From Chalara sp. BL73 (Eukaryota; Ascomycota; Leotiomycetes; Helotiales), in the NCBI GenBank assembly GCA_918026815.1, contig CAKJVC010000088.1:744001-808000 (forward strand): a DNA stretch of 64,000 nucleotides, written 5' to 3'. Shown here in pieces: positions 21,462 through 33,511 of the stretch (the stretch's first letter is position 1; every line of letters begins with the position of its first letter). Position numbers and translations under genes: made by a program. Below the pieces are notes generated by a model that saw only the letters and a list, made by a program, of their open reading frames with translations, was not told the DNA's origin and made no database searches.

Positions 21462-22680
21462 CTATTTCAGAGGCTCACCGGTCTCAGAGATTAATGAGTT
21501 TTCCGTTTTTATGGGTCCTTCTCCAACAGAGGTCAAGATGACTCTTGTAACTCCATCCTTCAGCACCTGCACGGCTCTTGCATCTAAGCCCGATGTGTCC
21601 TGTGTCACAAATGTTTTACCTTGCCAGCCGTCAAGTCCTCCCAGCAAAGCCTGTATAGTCCCCGCCACAACGTCCTTGTTCTCCTCCTCGAAATAAATAA
21701 CGGCATTTGGACCGGCATCAAATGTATACGCAGCAACAGTCTTGCCCGCAGCCTTGTTGATACCCTCAACTACTCGAATTGCTGCATGGGACGTAGAGTT
21801 CAGATAGAAAATTGGAGGTTTAGTGTCTGAACATACGGAATGGAAACTGTTGCTCTCAGCCATTGTGACATCCGCAAAAGTCTCGAAGTCTTTCTCCAAG
21901 ATCGCGTTCTTCATATCAATCATGGCTTTGGGCACAACCACATTCGCTCTTTGCGGGAAAAGTCCTGAAGTTGCGACTGTGGTTTGCATACCAGCTGTAC
22001 TGCTCACATCCTTCTGCGCTGCAGAGGCTACTAGCACAAGAGCACGCATGGTGGGCCAGTGGCTTGCTGGCGCGATCTCGACAGCGACGCTGTCACTGCC
22101 ATCAACATTTTCTCCCATCTGCCAGGCTACATATCCTCCGAACAAACTTCGGCATGCACTCCCACTTCCTTGTCTTGCTATGCGTGAGAGTTCTGTAGGC
22201 GAGGATGGGAGTTCGTACAGATTAGCAACGGCTCTGACTAAGGCAGCAAAACCTGCCGCTGAACTGGCTAATCCCGCTGCAGTGGGGAAGTTATTTTCGG
22301 AGACAATGCGGAGTGGTAAGGAGGATAAATTGGGAAGAGAGGAGTCGGCTGACTCAAGGGCGCTGCGTAAAGAGCGTAATTCACGGAAACATGCTTGGGT
22401 ACGTGCACCAGAAACATCTTGTGGTTTCGAGTTGATTTGGAGGGTGTCTTCAGTGAAAGAGGACGAAGCAGCTGCGGTAGTATGTGTGCGAAGGTCAGCT
22501 TGATTCAGAGTGACTGAAATAGAGGAATTGGTAGGCAAATTGAGCTTCGGATCTCGCTTTCCCCAGTATCTGCCTAGATATGAGTACTCTTGGTTTAACA
22601 TATTCGAGTTCCCAGACTCACTTGACAACCGCAATGTTCACCGGTGCGGTAGTGCTCGATTGGTAGATTGTGCCCGCCAT
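21462..22680 (-). CDS. MVD1: Mevalonate diphosphate decarboxylase
   Basis: Makes isopentenyl diphosphate from mevalonate diphosphate with ATP, a step of the mevalonate pathway to ergosterol and other isoprenoids. Exons are 22680-22622 and 22569-21462 (388 aa, close to the yeast enzyme's 396). The N-terminus is MAGTIYQSSTTAPVNIAVVK, and the join gives the conserved KYWGKRDPKLNLPTNSS. Other hallmarks: ASSAAGFAALVRAV (GHMP kinase ATP-binding loop), SGSACRSLFGG, and YTFDAGPNAVIY near the C-terminus. It is transcribed divergently from the heme lyase gene, with only 262 bp between the start codons. Confidence 0.96.
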
Positions 22681-22942
22681 TTTATGTCAAGCTTAAACCT
22701 TCTCGCATGTATGGATCAAATATACAAGATAGAAATATGAGGCACAATAGAGGCTTGTAGACGGAAGCAGGTCGGACTTCGATCCCCTGGAGAAAAGTAC
22801 CCCTCCAGAAGGAGGCGGTCAGTGTTGTTCCAATCGGGAGTGATCCTGCCAAGAACCGATCCCCAGGGACCGTGCCCCCAAAAAAGTTGATAATGCATCA
22901 TCGCAATACAGGGACAGCAACATCACTTCAGAGCAAACAACA

Positions 22943-23801
22943 ATGGCAAAAGAGGCCCCAGCGGAGGCATGTCCCGTGGATCACTCCACGCGCGAAGCAT
23001 GGTTAAAAACGAATCCCAAACCCGAAATCTTTCCAGGAACAAAACCCAAAGAAAGCCGTCCAATTTACCACTCACCTAGCATCGACCAGACTCCTGGCCC
23101 AACACCTGGCTTTCTTTCCAACTTCACCTTCTGGAGTAGCAATACTTCGAAACCTGACCCCGTAGACACCTCAAAAGTATCGAGTGAGTTGGGCGTAGAT
23201 CGGGTAGTATCGACAATACCAAGGGCTTCACCTGTGGATAAGACGGGAGGGGTGACGCCTGCGAACAGCGAGAAGGAGAGTGGTGTGAGTGAGGGCGGGA
23301 ACTGGATCTACCCCAGCGAGAAGATGTTCTTTGAGGCGATGAAAAGGAAGGGCCATTCGGGCGAGCCGGCGGACATGAAAACTATTGTGCCTATACACAA
23401 TGCTGTAAATGAGCGTGCGTGGAAGGAGATTAAGGAATGGGAAAGGCCGTGGGGGAGTAAGGAGAAGTATGTTTTATACCTCTGGGGTGACTGTATATAA
23501 TGGAAAACTGCTGACTGGAAATAGATGCGGTGGGCCGAAGCTCTACTCCTTTTTAGGCCTATCCAAAAATATGACACCTAAGGCGAGGATAAATACTATT
23601 ATGGGGTACACAGCACCATTTGATCGACATGACTGGGTCATCGATAGGTGTGGAACTAAGATCGAATATGTGATTGATTTTTACAAAGGCAGCGATAAGA
23701 ATGCCAATGGACGGCTGAACTTCTATCTTGATGTACGACCAAAGCTAAACAGCTGGGAAGGATGGAAGATGAGGGCCGCTAGATTGGTTGGAATTGCGTG
23801 A
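22943..23801 (+). CDS. Holocytochrome c synthase (cytochrome c-type heme lyase)
   Basis: Attaches heme to apocytochrome c or c1 in the mitochondrial intermembrane space. Exons are 22943-23466 and 23525-23801 (266 aa). A CPVDH motif near residue 11 is the heme-regulatory CP motif of the family. Conserved blocks: WIYPSEKMFFEAMKRKGH, VPIHNAVNERAWKEI, then in exon 2 KLYSFLGL, PFDRHDWVIDRCG, YVIDFY and DVRPKLNSWEGWKMR. Whether it is the cytochrome c (Cyc3) or c1 (Cyt2) enzyme cannot be decided by eye. Confidence 0.93.
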
Positions 23802-24119
23802 ATGTAAGAGCCGTTATAAGCGTTAATGTATGATTGAGTATTGTATAGCAAGATTCTGGAACATTGGAGTCGGACGGTAAGGAGGCGGCGTTTGTATCAA
23901 ACTCTCCGCTTCATTGAAGCTTAGCGCATATGTATAACTCCTGTAATATACTACTAGACGGACCTCAGGAATAATAACCAGATGGGAAATAACAGGATTC
24001 CTTCATCTTTCTGTTTATGAGAGACAGCGAGAATGTTATTGAAAATATACTTAATACTTTGAGTTCATTGCTAATCTGCTATGAGTTACTATACTGAAAC
24101 TTATAATGATAAGGGAGCC
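23802..24119. terminator. Convergent 3' region between heme lyase and RUS-family gene
   Basis: 318 bp between facing stop codons, AT-rich, with no recognisable gene or repeat. Confidence 0.5.
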
Positions 24120-25964
24120 TTATGCCAGCTTGCTCTTTACTGATGTATCAACATCTTCCTCTTTGGCGAGTCGTGTTCCTGATTTAGTTTCAAGAGCTCC
24201 CAGTTCAGTATCCCATCCCACCTTCCGCAGTTCTTTCTCAAGAAACTGTGGAGTGATCCAACTTATGCTTTCACGAGTTTCGGATATAATAGACAGCTGA
24301 TCCTTGCTTTCTTTCAATTCAGAGCTTAGCCTATGTGCTAGCCAGAGTACATGCATCCAGGCATGTAGCTGCGTGATCGTAGTCGATGAGCCTTTCAAAA
24401 CTATCAAGAATGTCTTCGAGTACCTGTCGTACCAGATAATGTAATCATCGTGTGAAAACTCTTCTAGCAGCCTCTCAAAGAATTCTTCATAACTCTTATC
24501 AGAATCTGTAGATCTACTGACAAGGTCGAGAATTCGAGAGAGAGGAACTCCAATTTCGCAACAGCCAATAGCTTTATTACCTTTCCACCTTAGAACTCCA
24601 TCGAACTCAAAGATACGCTCCTTCTTGGATATTTCTTCAGGCCCCGGAAAGCTTCTGCCCTGTAAGTCTGATCCTTGAATAGACTCATCAATGTATGTTG
24701 AGAAAAGCAGATTTGCGCGTTGTCGGTTCAGCGTTCTCATGCTCACGGCGCGAACTGCAAGATAGTTCGTTCTGAGATGGATGCTCAGGAGGAATATCAA
24801 CGCAATCCACGTCCACTTTCTGGAAGATACTAAGATTTGAAATCAGCTGGCACTCGAGTGGGAAAGCTTCAAGTACGAAAATTTGCGACGATGAGATATG
24901 ACTTACTATGTGATACAACATAGGAACCAACCAGATTTCCAATCAAAGAGATCACAGTCTCTTGGCTCGAGTCCTTTGCGTTCAATTCCCCAAGATTGCC
25001 CTGGGTTGCAAAGTGTGCGCTTAAGGACGCCTTAGCACCTGTAATATAGTTATTTCGCGTTTGTTTTGGTGAGAATAGAGGAGCAACTTACTTCCAGCCG
25101 CCACGCCACAAAGCGAACGAAGTACGCTTGAAGCACTCAGAAGCGCTACCCTATAAGTTCTCTATGCACAATGGTATCGGAATCAGTAACCCAATGCACT
25201 GTTTTGAATGTAACACTTGGCTTTAGGTGAACTAACAGGAAGTGCTGGAGAGAGGCAATCAAAGACCATAGCAGCATCATTAAAAACGTCTGCGGCTAGC
25301 CGATACATCTTGCATTCAGGCTCGAGTGCTGTCCCAAGTCGGTGTGCGAATAGAATGGTAGCAATCCGTCCCACATTGTCCTGGAGCACCGAAAGAAGCA
25401 ATGCTGCGGTGGGGGAAGCCTGCGAGTCTCCTACGCCAATTCCTAGTAGCTATAGTATCAGACATATTTAGGCGAAGATGAAAATAGGTTCAAAATTCCT
25501 CGAAAATAAGATATAATCTTCGTACCTTGAAGCACAGCTCTGGAGGCGAGCAGGCCAGCAATGGCACTTGAGAAAGCCTGTAGCGAGTCATAGATTTGAT
25601 ATCTATGATGTAAGCCACAGAAAGTACCAGGACAAGAGATCGGGTAGTCCTCACTCTAGATAATCATTCGTAACACTTTTAGGGTACCCTGCAGGCAAAA
25701 ACACATCCAGGAGCTTCCTTCCATTGTTTTGCTGTTGTCTCTGCATAAATGATCGATCAGCAGCAAATTTATCAAGCAAACAGTATTACTGAATGCTGAG
25801 CACAACCTGTTACGACTAAGAAAGCTCACCTTGATAACAGTGCGGTTCTTATGTCTAGTATACCTGGCCACGGGATTGTGCGCGTCGTCGAGTTCGAGGA
25901 GTTGAAACTTGGATAGCCGCGACTCGGGAAGTTTATCTTCCTTTGTAGCATATGTTCCCGCCAT
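24120..25964 (-). CDS. RUS1/DUF647 family membrane protein
   Basis: Family known from plant ROOT UVB SENSITIVE proteins, linked to UV-B signalling and vitamin B6 homeostasis; the fungal role is unknown. Seven exons: 25964-25830, 25740-25655, 25602-25526, 25442-25217, 25150-25092, 25038-24907 and 24829-24120; total 1,425 nt, 474 aa. Family blocks run in order: LDVFLPAGYPKSVTNDY, YQIYDSLQAFSSAIAGLLAS, GIGVGDSQASPTAALLL, YRLAADVFNDAAMVFD, RSLCGVAAGSSKASLSAHFA, KDSSQETVISLIGNLVGSY and RTNYLAVRAVSMRTLNRQRA. The start at 25964 (MAGTYATKED) fits the first splice; the out-of-frame ATG at 26065 is not used. The exon 4/5 join has a weak donor (GTGTTA), chosen because it keeps the frame. Confidence 0.88.
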
Positions 25965-26620
25965 AATTTCACATCGGTGATTAGTATGTTTGATAAAAAG
26001 TGGAATAACAAGTTGCTATGGGTGCTATCGGTAGTGATGGCTAAATGCGCTTCAGGAAGCGACATCTCGCTGGCGATGTCCTTTCCAGCAATGCCACAAA
26101 AGCCATGGTTCTAGAAATTTCAAGGTGCTGTTGCGCTTCTGTTTCCACCTTTTTATAGGAATCAACGAACATTAAGTAAGGTTATTGCCTACTTTAAACA
26201 TTTGAATACAGAATCATCTAGGTTTGTGAATTGATATATCACGTGATACATGTCAAGACCAAACATGTGGAGTTATCATAGATACACCAAATCTGAAACT
26301 TATATGGCCGAATGATTGACTAATTTAGTGAGCTTTGCTAAACTACTGACAAGAACCTCAATCTTCAAACATAAATAGCTTGTCAAGAATCCTCTCAAAG
26401 CGCCACATTCTTGGCTGCGTCTACCTGTCTGATATAAGTGTACTGTTATAATATTCAATAACTAATTCAAAGCTGCTTTCAAAGGTACTCCCCCAAAAAA
26501 TTCCCAAAAGAATCGCCGCTATAGTCCTATGCAATAGTGATTATCTGATTTGTCTTAGTGTTTAGATGGTCGAGGATTTAGCCGAATGTCCAGTTCGATA
26601 TAGGCTGAATAGCTGTTATG
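25965..26620. other. Intergenic: upstream of RUS-family gene, 3' flank of the orphan gene
   Basis: 656 bp, AT-rich. It must contain the RUS-family promoter. Nothing else was recognised. Confidence 0.5.
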
Positions 26621-28914
26621 CTACAACGTAGGCCATGTGTAAGACCAAATCTGCTGGCGTAATAGATTGCAAGATCTTTTCGTCATGGCTGCATCATCGA
26701 TGGTATGGTGACCGATGCGAGGGCTCATAGTGACCTTGTGAATCGGTTTCGTCGCTCCCTCATTTGGAGGATAACAGTTTTTGCTTTGTTCTTCCTCTGA
26801 TGAAACATTCAGGATTCTTTCGAAGGAGGGAAATTCTGGGCGTGGATATTTCTCTTCCAAATCTTCCGCAATTTTCCACTGCTTGATAAAATCTTTCTTC
26901 GCCCAATACTTCTTTCCCGGTCTGGCTTCATCTGCTATCAAATTCTTAAGCACAAACGGCATATAATCGTTGATACGATATGCAACTGCTAAGTCTTGTC
27001 TCTCTGCTCCATTCCAGCTTTCTGCTTTACTCGGGAACGTCCAACCGTGATGGATATTGTTAAACCAATACTCCGAGAAATAAAGCTCATGCTCAGATTG
27101 GTGAGAGTCCTCGCCGACTGCGAAAGCATCGCGATAGAGAGTTTCTGTGAAGATCAAGAGTCAGTAATTTTTTGCCAACAAAGTTGGATTACTTCCAGAA
27201 AGGAAAGCATTAGAAGATTCTAACAGCTCAGGGTGACCATCACGTCTAGCTGACATGAAAGCTAGCGTAGAATTATCTACACAACCAATACAGATACAGT
27301 CGCTAAATTAGGTTACATACCTATGCAGTCATTTTTCTTCTGACAATATTCAGGGTATGACGCAGCAATGTCACAAATATGGAGTCCTGTATGCCAGAAT
27401 ATGAGTGGGTTAAATGTGCTATACCAATCCTTATTCTTGTTCATCAAGTTGTTGCAAAATCGTGCAATATGGGGGATGGAAGTATACCTTTGAATATAGC
27501 GGCCTTCTCGCAGTTTGATGGCTTGTTCCAAAATTTTATAACCGTAAACCTTCGTCTCACTTTCTGAGAGAGAGACCATCTTCATGCTTTTGTAACCATT
27601 TGCCTCGAGATAGTCAAGGCAGCTGGAGTGTTCTCTAACTAGTACCATGCGACCAGTACCTTTAATCTTTTTTTCCATTTTCGTATTTGTTCCGATTTTG
27701 TGGGGTTTGCAGCCAAAGAGAGTGAACAGGTTTTGGATCGCGCCATTGAGGTGAGCTCCATATAGCTCGTCCTTTGTTTCAATCCAAAGCATCTTCTCCT
27801 CGATTTTTTGTAAGTGCTGCAGATAAGGGACGGCTTCGGATGGGGCTGGTATCCCTCCCACCGAGAAAAGAACAGAACTATAGACATCGCGGTAGTAGCT
27901 TCTTGTGTAGTCGACAGACCCGGCGCTGGGACCTTTCTTCGCGAATACTTTCCTAATTATCCTATTCGGGAGCCATTCTTCATTCATTCTCTCAAGATCA
28001 TCGGGCTTTCCAGGAATCCTATGCTCTGGGTCTTTGAAATGTGTCCAGATCAGGAAGAAGCACCAATCCGTTATTTGCTGAGCATAGAGTCTGATATCTA
28101 TGGGATCGAGTCTGGACATTGCTGCAGGTACCGGCTTCCCCTGTGGTGCAGGCGGATTCAGTCTGCCCCAAAATTTGCCCTGCTCTCTCCAGGCACTTTC
28201 TACCAGTACAACATATTCTGGATCATTGTTCCCATATTCTCCTCCAAACCCACCCGAGCTTCTGGGCCTGATCTTCCGTGTTAAGAACGCTGGGTTTTCC
28301 CTTTTGTTATGCCAAATGAGATAAGGCGATGGACATGACCCCTCTAGCAGGACTTCATAATCAGATTCTGGGGCTTTTAGAATATATTTTATATCATGAG
28401 TGCTTTGTCTGGGAGAGTTTTGAACCTGAGGAACACCTGGTTGATTAGATTGTGGCAAATCGAAATCTGGTGCCAGTGTCTGTGAATCAGTGCTCTTCCC
28501 GTGTTGGCTTTCTTTACTCTCTCTATTTTTTCGTTCACTCCATATAGATTCTCTTGCGAGGGCTTCGGATTCAGTACGTGGTGCTCCAAAATCTGTATAC
28601 TGTGACGGGGAAGGTATTTCTCTCTCTAGTCCATTAGACTGTGAGGAGATAGTATGATCTGATTTTGGGACAGAGGTTGGGCCAGGCTGTTTCTTTCTAG
28701 AGTCGCGAGCTTGCTTTGTCGCTGTTATTTTGGCTTTCCATTTTTTGAGAGGGATGTTGCGCATCGGTTGATACAAAGTGGAATTTAATTTTGAAGCTTC
28801 TGGCTCTTTACATCTGCGTTGAGGGGCAGCGTTGTTAGAATCATGGCCATTGACATGGGTGATGAAAGGTTCTGCCGTAGTGCTATGAGGGTGTTCATTG
28901 AGTAGATCTGCCAT
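26621..28914 (-). CDS. Unrecognised 733-aa protein
   Basis: Exons are 28914-27321, 27276-27193 and 27144-26621; total 2,202 nt in frame across two well-formed introns, so this is a real gene. An ATG at 28920 would add MT. The N-terminal 170 or so residues are low-complexity, hydrophilic and basic (KKWKAKITATKQARDSRKK), probably disordered. The rest looks folded: DYEVLLEGSCPSPYLIWHNK, ADP-like ESAWREQGKFWGRLNPPAP, a Trp-rich TDWCFFLIWTHFKDPEHR, and a C-terminal part with DNSTLAFMSARRDGHPELLE. No signal peptide or membrane span is seen. I recognise no domain; it may be lineage-restricted. Around it the DNA is sparse, and no neighbour suggests a function. Confidence 0.8.
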
Positions 28915-30704
28915 TGTCAAAGTCGAGTATTGAAGACTGTCTACTGCGTACGATCGAGGTCGATAATGAAGGCTGCCCGATGTCCGTATTTGATGCTAGA
29001 GCTTATGGATGCTTTTGAAGTATCTTGTCCGGGAATCTTTTGGTGGTTGTATTCTGAGCTTTGTTTGATAGATAGAGGGTAGATGATTTTGTGAGTATTT
29101 GCTCGAGTATAATGAGTATGAGGGCTTGCTAGAGGTATAAAAAATTTCCAGTCAGAAACAGAATATATATCTTCCTAAAATGGCTCGTTCTAGCGTGGGA
29201 ACTATACTATTTGGATAGCAACTCAAAGTGCTGTTCGGCGGATTTAGTCCCAACCATCTTCTTAATTCTGGGTATATATAATTAGACTCTGCTCTAAAAA
29301 CTTCCCGCAACAGCTAGTATAGAAACACTTAAAGATATTTCAATAGAGCTCGAGTATATGTGCCTACCATAAAAATGACTTAAAACCTCTGGTATGAGAA
29401 CTAAAATTAAATTGCAAAAGAGTTTTAGACTCATTCTCTGCGGCATGACTAACTACAACAATGCAAACCAAATGTCGCAAATACTTTAATTGGTGCCATA
29501 ATATATATATCTCCCTCTCTCTTAACTAATAATGGGTCGTGTCGTGAAAGCATGAAAAATCTGGAATATGGACAGCGCACCCTCGCGAAGTCTAAGTTGT
29601 ACTACAGTGGCTCTGCTTTAGGTTGAGCTAAATAATACCGAATTCAACGGCGCGGAACATTTAGAGGTGGGATAGACAGAAATAACATCAAATGAATCAC
29701 TATGTTGGGAAGGCACTAATCGGACGGCTTGTGCTAAGTCAATCGCGAGACACTTCATACCCAGGGTCTCGTGGAGAACGCTACCTAAGATTATGGCTTT
29801 AGGCATATCACACAGCCAAAACGATGATAATAATTCGGCAACTTGGCGATAACGTGCATTTCGAACAAATGGATATGTAGGTAGATCTGTGGAGTAGGAT
29901 CGTAGCTGGATTAGGTGTCTTATGTTCGGTGTCCTGATGTCCACTCCTTTAGAGACTTTCATCAGAGCCTTGGGGGTAAGTAATGCAAAACAAGAGAGTT
30001 GAGGCTCATGCTGTCGCTGATTTCTGCATTTGGCACTGGCCTGATGCTTTCATGAGAACACATACGGCTAGAAGGGGACATCTTTAGATAGTATATCCTC
30101 TGTTACATGCTGTACGCCATCACTTATTGTGGTGATTTGTTTGACCAAACTATTAAGCTGCTTCCTATGTGATACATCTGTTTGGCCAGATTATATACCG
30201 TAATACCATCAATCGGCTAATGAAGCGTTCTTCCGTTGATGTTGAGGCTTCTTGCAATAGATTCATTTTGCCCTTGGGTCTCCAGTACTGCAAACGATGA
30301 CAAACGAATAAAGTTCCGAACAATAAACAGAATCGAATATTCAAAAGAGACCAATTGACTATTAGCATACGGCAAACACTTAGGAAACTTCAATAATGAC
30401 GCGAATTTGAAATGCGACACTTTCATTCCTAGACGCCTTACTTAGACTGACACTGCTGTTCATTACCAGGCCAATTGTAATCCCAACCCACCCTGAGCGA
30501 GAATCTGGTTCTGAAGGTTTGAGATCTCGAAGTTTCGGGAGTTCGAGTCTCTTTCCTCTGCCTTTTCCTTGTTCTGTAATTGTAACCTTCCATTTTCACA
30601 TAATTATAGCACTGCCGGTCCACTCCACAAAAAGAATCCGCTCCGTTCCCCATGGGTATCGTTAAGTTTTGGTGGCATATTAAAAGGTGAAGGAGCTGAA
30701 CGTC
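28915..30704. other. 1.8-kb sparse AT-rich intergenic region
   Basis: It includes the promoter of the orphan gene (about 28915-29150, with T-rich and TA-rich tracts). A 114-aa minus-strand frame at 29618-29962 has no recognisable motif. A T-arm-like sequence near 30530-30550 does not fold into a full tRNA. Nothing else was seen. Confidence 0.45.
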
Positions 30705-31161
30705 TCAGGAAACCAAAGTTGCTCCGCCAGTCTCAATGGCATCAATCTCCGAGAGGTCAATTGGTGTGCGACGGAATCGTGCAGGGAGCTCATTGCGGTC
30801 AAAATACTCTCCCTTAACAGGCGTAACAGAGCCGAGCGAGTGTCCAGAGTGTGAACCAATCCTCCCAGCGTTGCCGAGGGGGCCATGTTGTTGAGCCTTC
30901 TGTCTGTAAGAGGAGAAAGACACGGCTGGCTTTGGAGGGGAATCAAAGTCCTTTGGGAGCTCGTGGGACGGATCGGCCGGATGGGCTTGACGAGAGTGAT
31001 CTGCTGCGGCTGGCCATTGTTAGCTTAGAACGCACGAATGACATATTTCATGATAGCCACATACATTCCCACTTGCGAGGGCCCAGGAACTTGATCAGAG
31101 GAGTACGCTCAGGGTGCGCAACTGCGGCCGAGGCCTGACGGAGAGCTTTGGACGCAAACAT
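30705..31161 (-). CDS. KGD4: Alpha-ketoglutarate dehydrogenase subunit 4 (Kgd4/Ymr31)
   Basis: Small mitochondrial protein that recruits the E3 subunit to the 2-oxoglutarate dehydrogenase complex; formerly annotated as a mitochondrial ribosomal protein (YMR-31). Exons are 31161-31065 and 31003-30705 (131 aa), with branch sequence GCTAAC before the acceptor. The N-terminus (MFASKALRQASAAVAH) is a typical matrix presequence, followed by PLIKFLGPRK. The core has SSYRQKAQQHGPLG and HSLGSVTPVKGEYFDRNELP, and the tail IEAIESGG-like EIDAIETGGATLVS. All three blocks match the family as I remember it. Confidence 0.9.
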
Positions 31162-33511
31162 CTTGATGGTTGGGCAGCGTCAGTAAGAACTAGAGAGATA
31201 AGCCTGACTTGAGCTTCTCGGGCTTGCTGGATCCTTGATTTGCACGAAAGTAGAGTGCTGCCGATGATGTTATTTAAAGTCGGTAGGGGAGGGGGAGTTT
31301 ATTGACTTTGTACCTGACTTTGAGCTTTTCCGTGCTTGTGATTGTGACCCCGGCGCGCAGAAGAATTTCCCTAGTCCGAGCTTTGAAATCCGATGTCGCG
31401 TGTCGGGAGTGGGGGGCTTACTCCTGTCTTATTAATTCCTCCCCTCCGGTGCTTGCTCGGGCGATTGGCAAAGGGGCAGACAAATAAATAGATGTCAATA
31501 GAGATGTCTATCACATTCACCTTTCTATTGAATTTGAGCGATGGAACAGAGAGAGATGTGGCTTGGAAAGAGTTCGAATCTAATCATATTGAAAAGATGT
31601 GTAAGGTGGTTGACGACGGCCAACTCCGCTTTGTTTTGAATACTCCATGGCGTGATAGATAGAGTATGGGACGGAGAATAGAGGATGAGCCCACTCTGCT
31701 CTTACCAACGTGTCCGCGTTCTTGATACAGCGACACTAATAGGGGTGAACACACACTCTGCGGATGCTTTGAGGATGCTGTCTCCCCTTGGGTGCTCAGG
31801 TCAAGCTTGAAATTGAAGTGATATTATGACGACCAAGAGATTATCCAAGGTCAGAAAGCTTTGTTGATATCTAGATATCTATCTCATAACCGGGACCTCA
31901 TCTGATAACTCTTCCCGCTTGTCAAATACCCGTCTGGGTGTCAGCAGTTACGGTCCACGTGATACCAACTAGCAAAGTCCTAAACGCACTCTAGATGTAT
32001 CGTGGACACCTGAGAAGGAACAAATCTAAGAAATACCTCGACCTCTAGCTGCCTCTGCCTCTTTATTTTGCGTTTATTAAGTACGTATTCTCTTTATATT
32101 CTCATAAACCACGTTCTTCAACTTGGCACGGTCAAGCGCTGGTGAACGACGTAGACTATGTATGATTGGCCAATGCCATCGAAACACACTCAAGCGGCTG
32201 CTTCCCTCTAGGACTCCACTTTATAGACCACACCTTCATGCAAGGCTCACCATTTCAGTGTACAATTATCGCAACATATTATCACTCATCCACTCTTCTA
32301 GAGTCCTGTTCCTAAGCTTCAAGCTCATATCACACAACGTGACCCGTAAGTAGTCGCACATACTCTGTCACTCCTTTAACCCAACTAAAATATTAGTAGG
32401 TAATATTTGGTTTGGCCAACGTTCAACAAAATTGCTTCCATCAGCTATTCAGCCACTCGGTCTCCACGCCTCAGGAATTGGCTAATAACTACTGATTGTT
32501 GTGGTATATTCCACCCCAGCACTTTTGCCGCCTGACAGATTTTAATATGCAAACTTCTTAATATCGGGAAGTCGAGGGCTCTTCGTGGCAAAATATATTA
32601 CTATCTCAGATTCGGAAACGCACGATTAATTTCCCCACAATTCTATCTTTTCAGAGGTACGTTCATGGGTACATTTCTACCCACTGGCTCCTTCTTTTCT
32701 GTCATGTCACAAAGCAGTAAATAGGTCAAGGATGGTGGACCTCTAAAATTTCCTCTTCTGCAGTCCGTCCTGTTATTGCCTGCATAACTTGCTAGCGTTG
32801 GATCAAAATCGAAACCACGCTTCTTTGATGCAAGTCTTTCAGAGAAATTGAAATAGCTATTCAACAGCAGCTATATGATTCCTCAGCATTTGTAATTCCC
32901 GTAGAAGGAGCCGCAGAGGTCGAGGGGTGAGAACGAGCAGAGGTTGGTAACTGAATCTTTCAGGGTTAGTGCTCAATAAGGCTCAGCTCAATCACATGGG
33001 ACAAGGAATGCGCCGCACTCAAGTCCATAAGCACCCCTTGGACACGGATATTCAAATCAACTGGTAGGGGCCTTCTATCAGCTGGTATGTTACCATCGTG
33101 ATCACCATGAACACCATGGAAAACTACTGCAAAGGCGTCGGAATAGGATTGGTGCAAGCCCCGAAGGATTATAAAGGTTCTCCAAAAGAGGTCAAGTCTA
33201 TATCGTTATAGGCCGCTAAGGATAAAGCTACTTCCCAAGAGGGACGCACGTCTGATGGCCTACAGCCTCTAAGTGACAAGTCTTTACAATATGCTTCTTT
33301 ACATTGCCCAGGAACAAACTTTAAGCATATCCATTGGCTTGAACAATTATCAGCCTGAATCAACATTCTCGCGTTTGCTGCGCAATATCAGATCTCTACC
33401 TTGGTAGTTTCATATCTGGTTCCTCCGATTGTTTTATTTCTTTGTCAATCGTTAGTATCTTTGACTAACCAGGCCAGGACAGTTTTCCAGCGAATCTTTA
33501 CTGCAAGCACT
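31162..33511. other. 2.35-kb intergenic region with a possible gene remnant
   Basis: It lies between divergent KGD4 and MED18. The first few hundred bases should be the KGD4 promoter. Short minus-strand frames at 32643-32864 and 32966-33366 are discussed separately. The rest (31500-32600) shows nothing recognisable. Confidence 0.45.
32966..33366 (-). pseudogene. Possible degenerate coding remnant, unknown family
   Basis: Two minus-strand frames follow each other with a frameshift near 33157-33170. The upstream one (33366-33169) ends SWEVALSLAAYNDIDLTSFG. The downstream one (33157-32966) has an ordered, charged sequence, HGDHDGNIPADRRPLPVDLN then VQGVLMDLSAAHSLSHVIEL, which looks more like real protein than chance. 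I cannot name the family. Evidence is composition only. Confidence 0.3.

Noticed and set aside
21823..22503. 226-codon plus-strand open frame
   Set aside because: Antisense shadow of MVD1; it has no motif of its own.
29618..29962. 114-codon minus-strand open frame in sparse DNA
   Set aside because: No recognisable motif, no splice partners; length is compatible with chance.
30437..30625. tRNA gene near 30530 suggested by GGGAGTTCGAGTCTC
   Set aside because: No matching acceptor 5' strand or anticodon stem could be found; only a T-arm-like hairpin exists.
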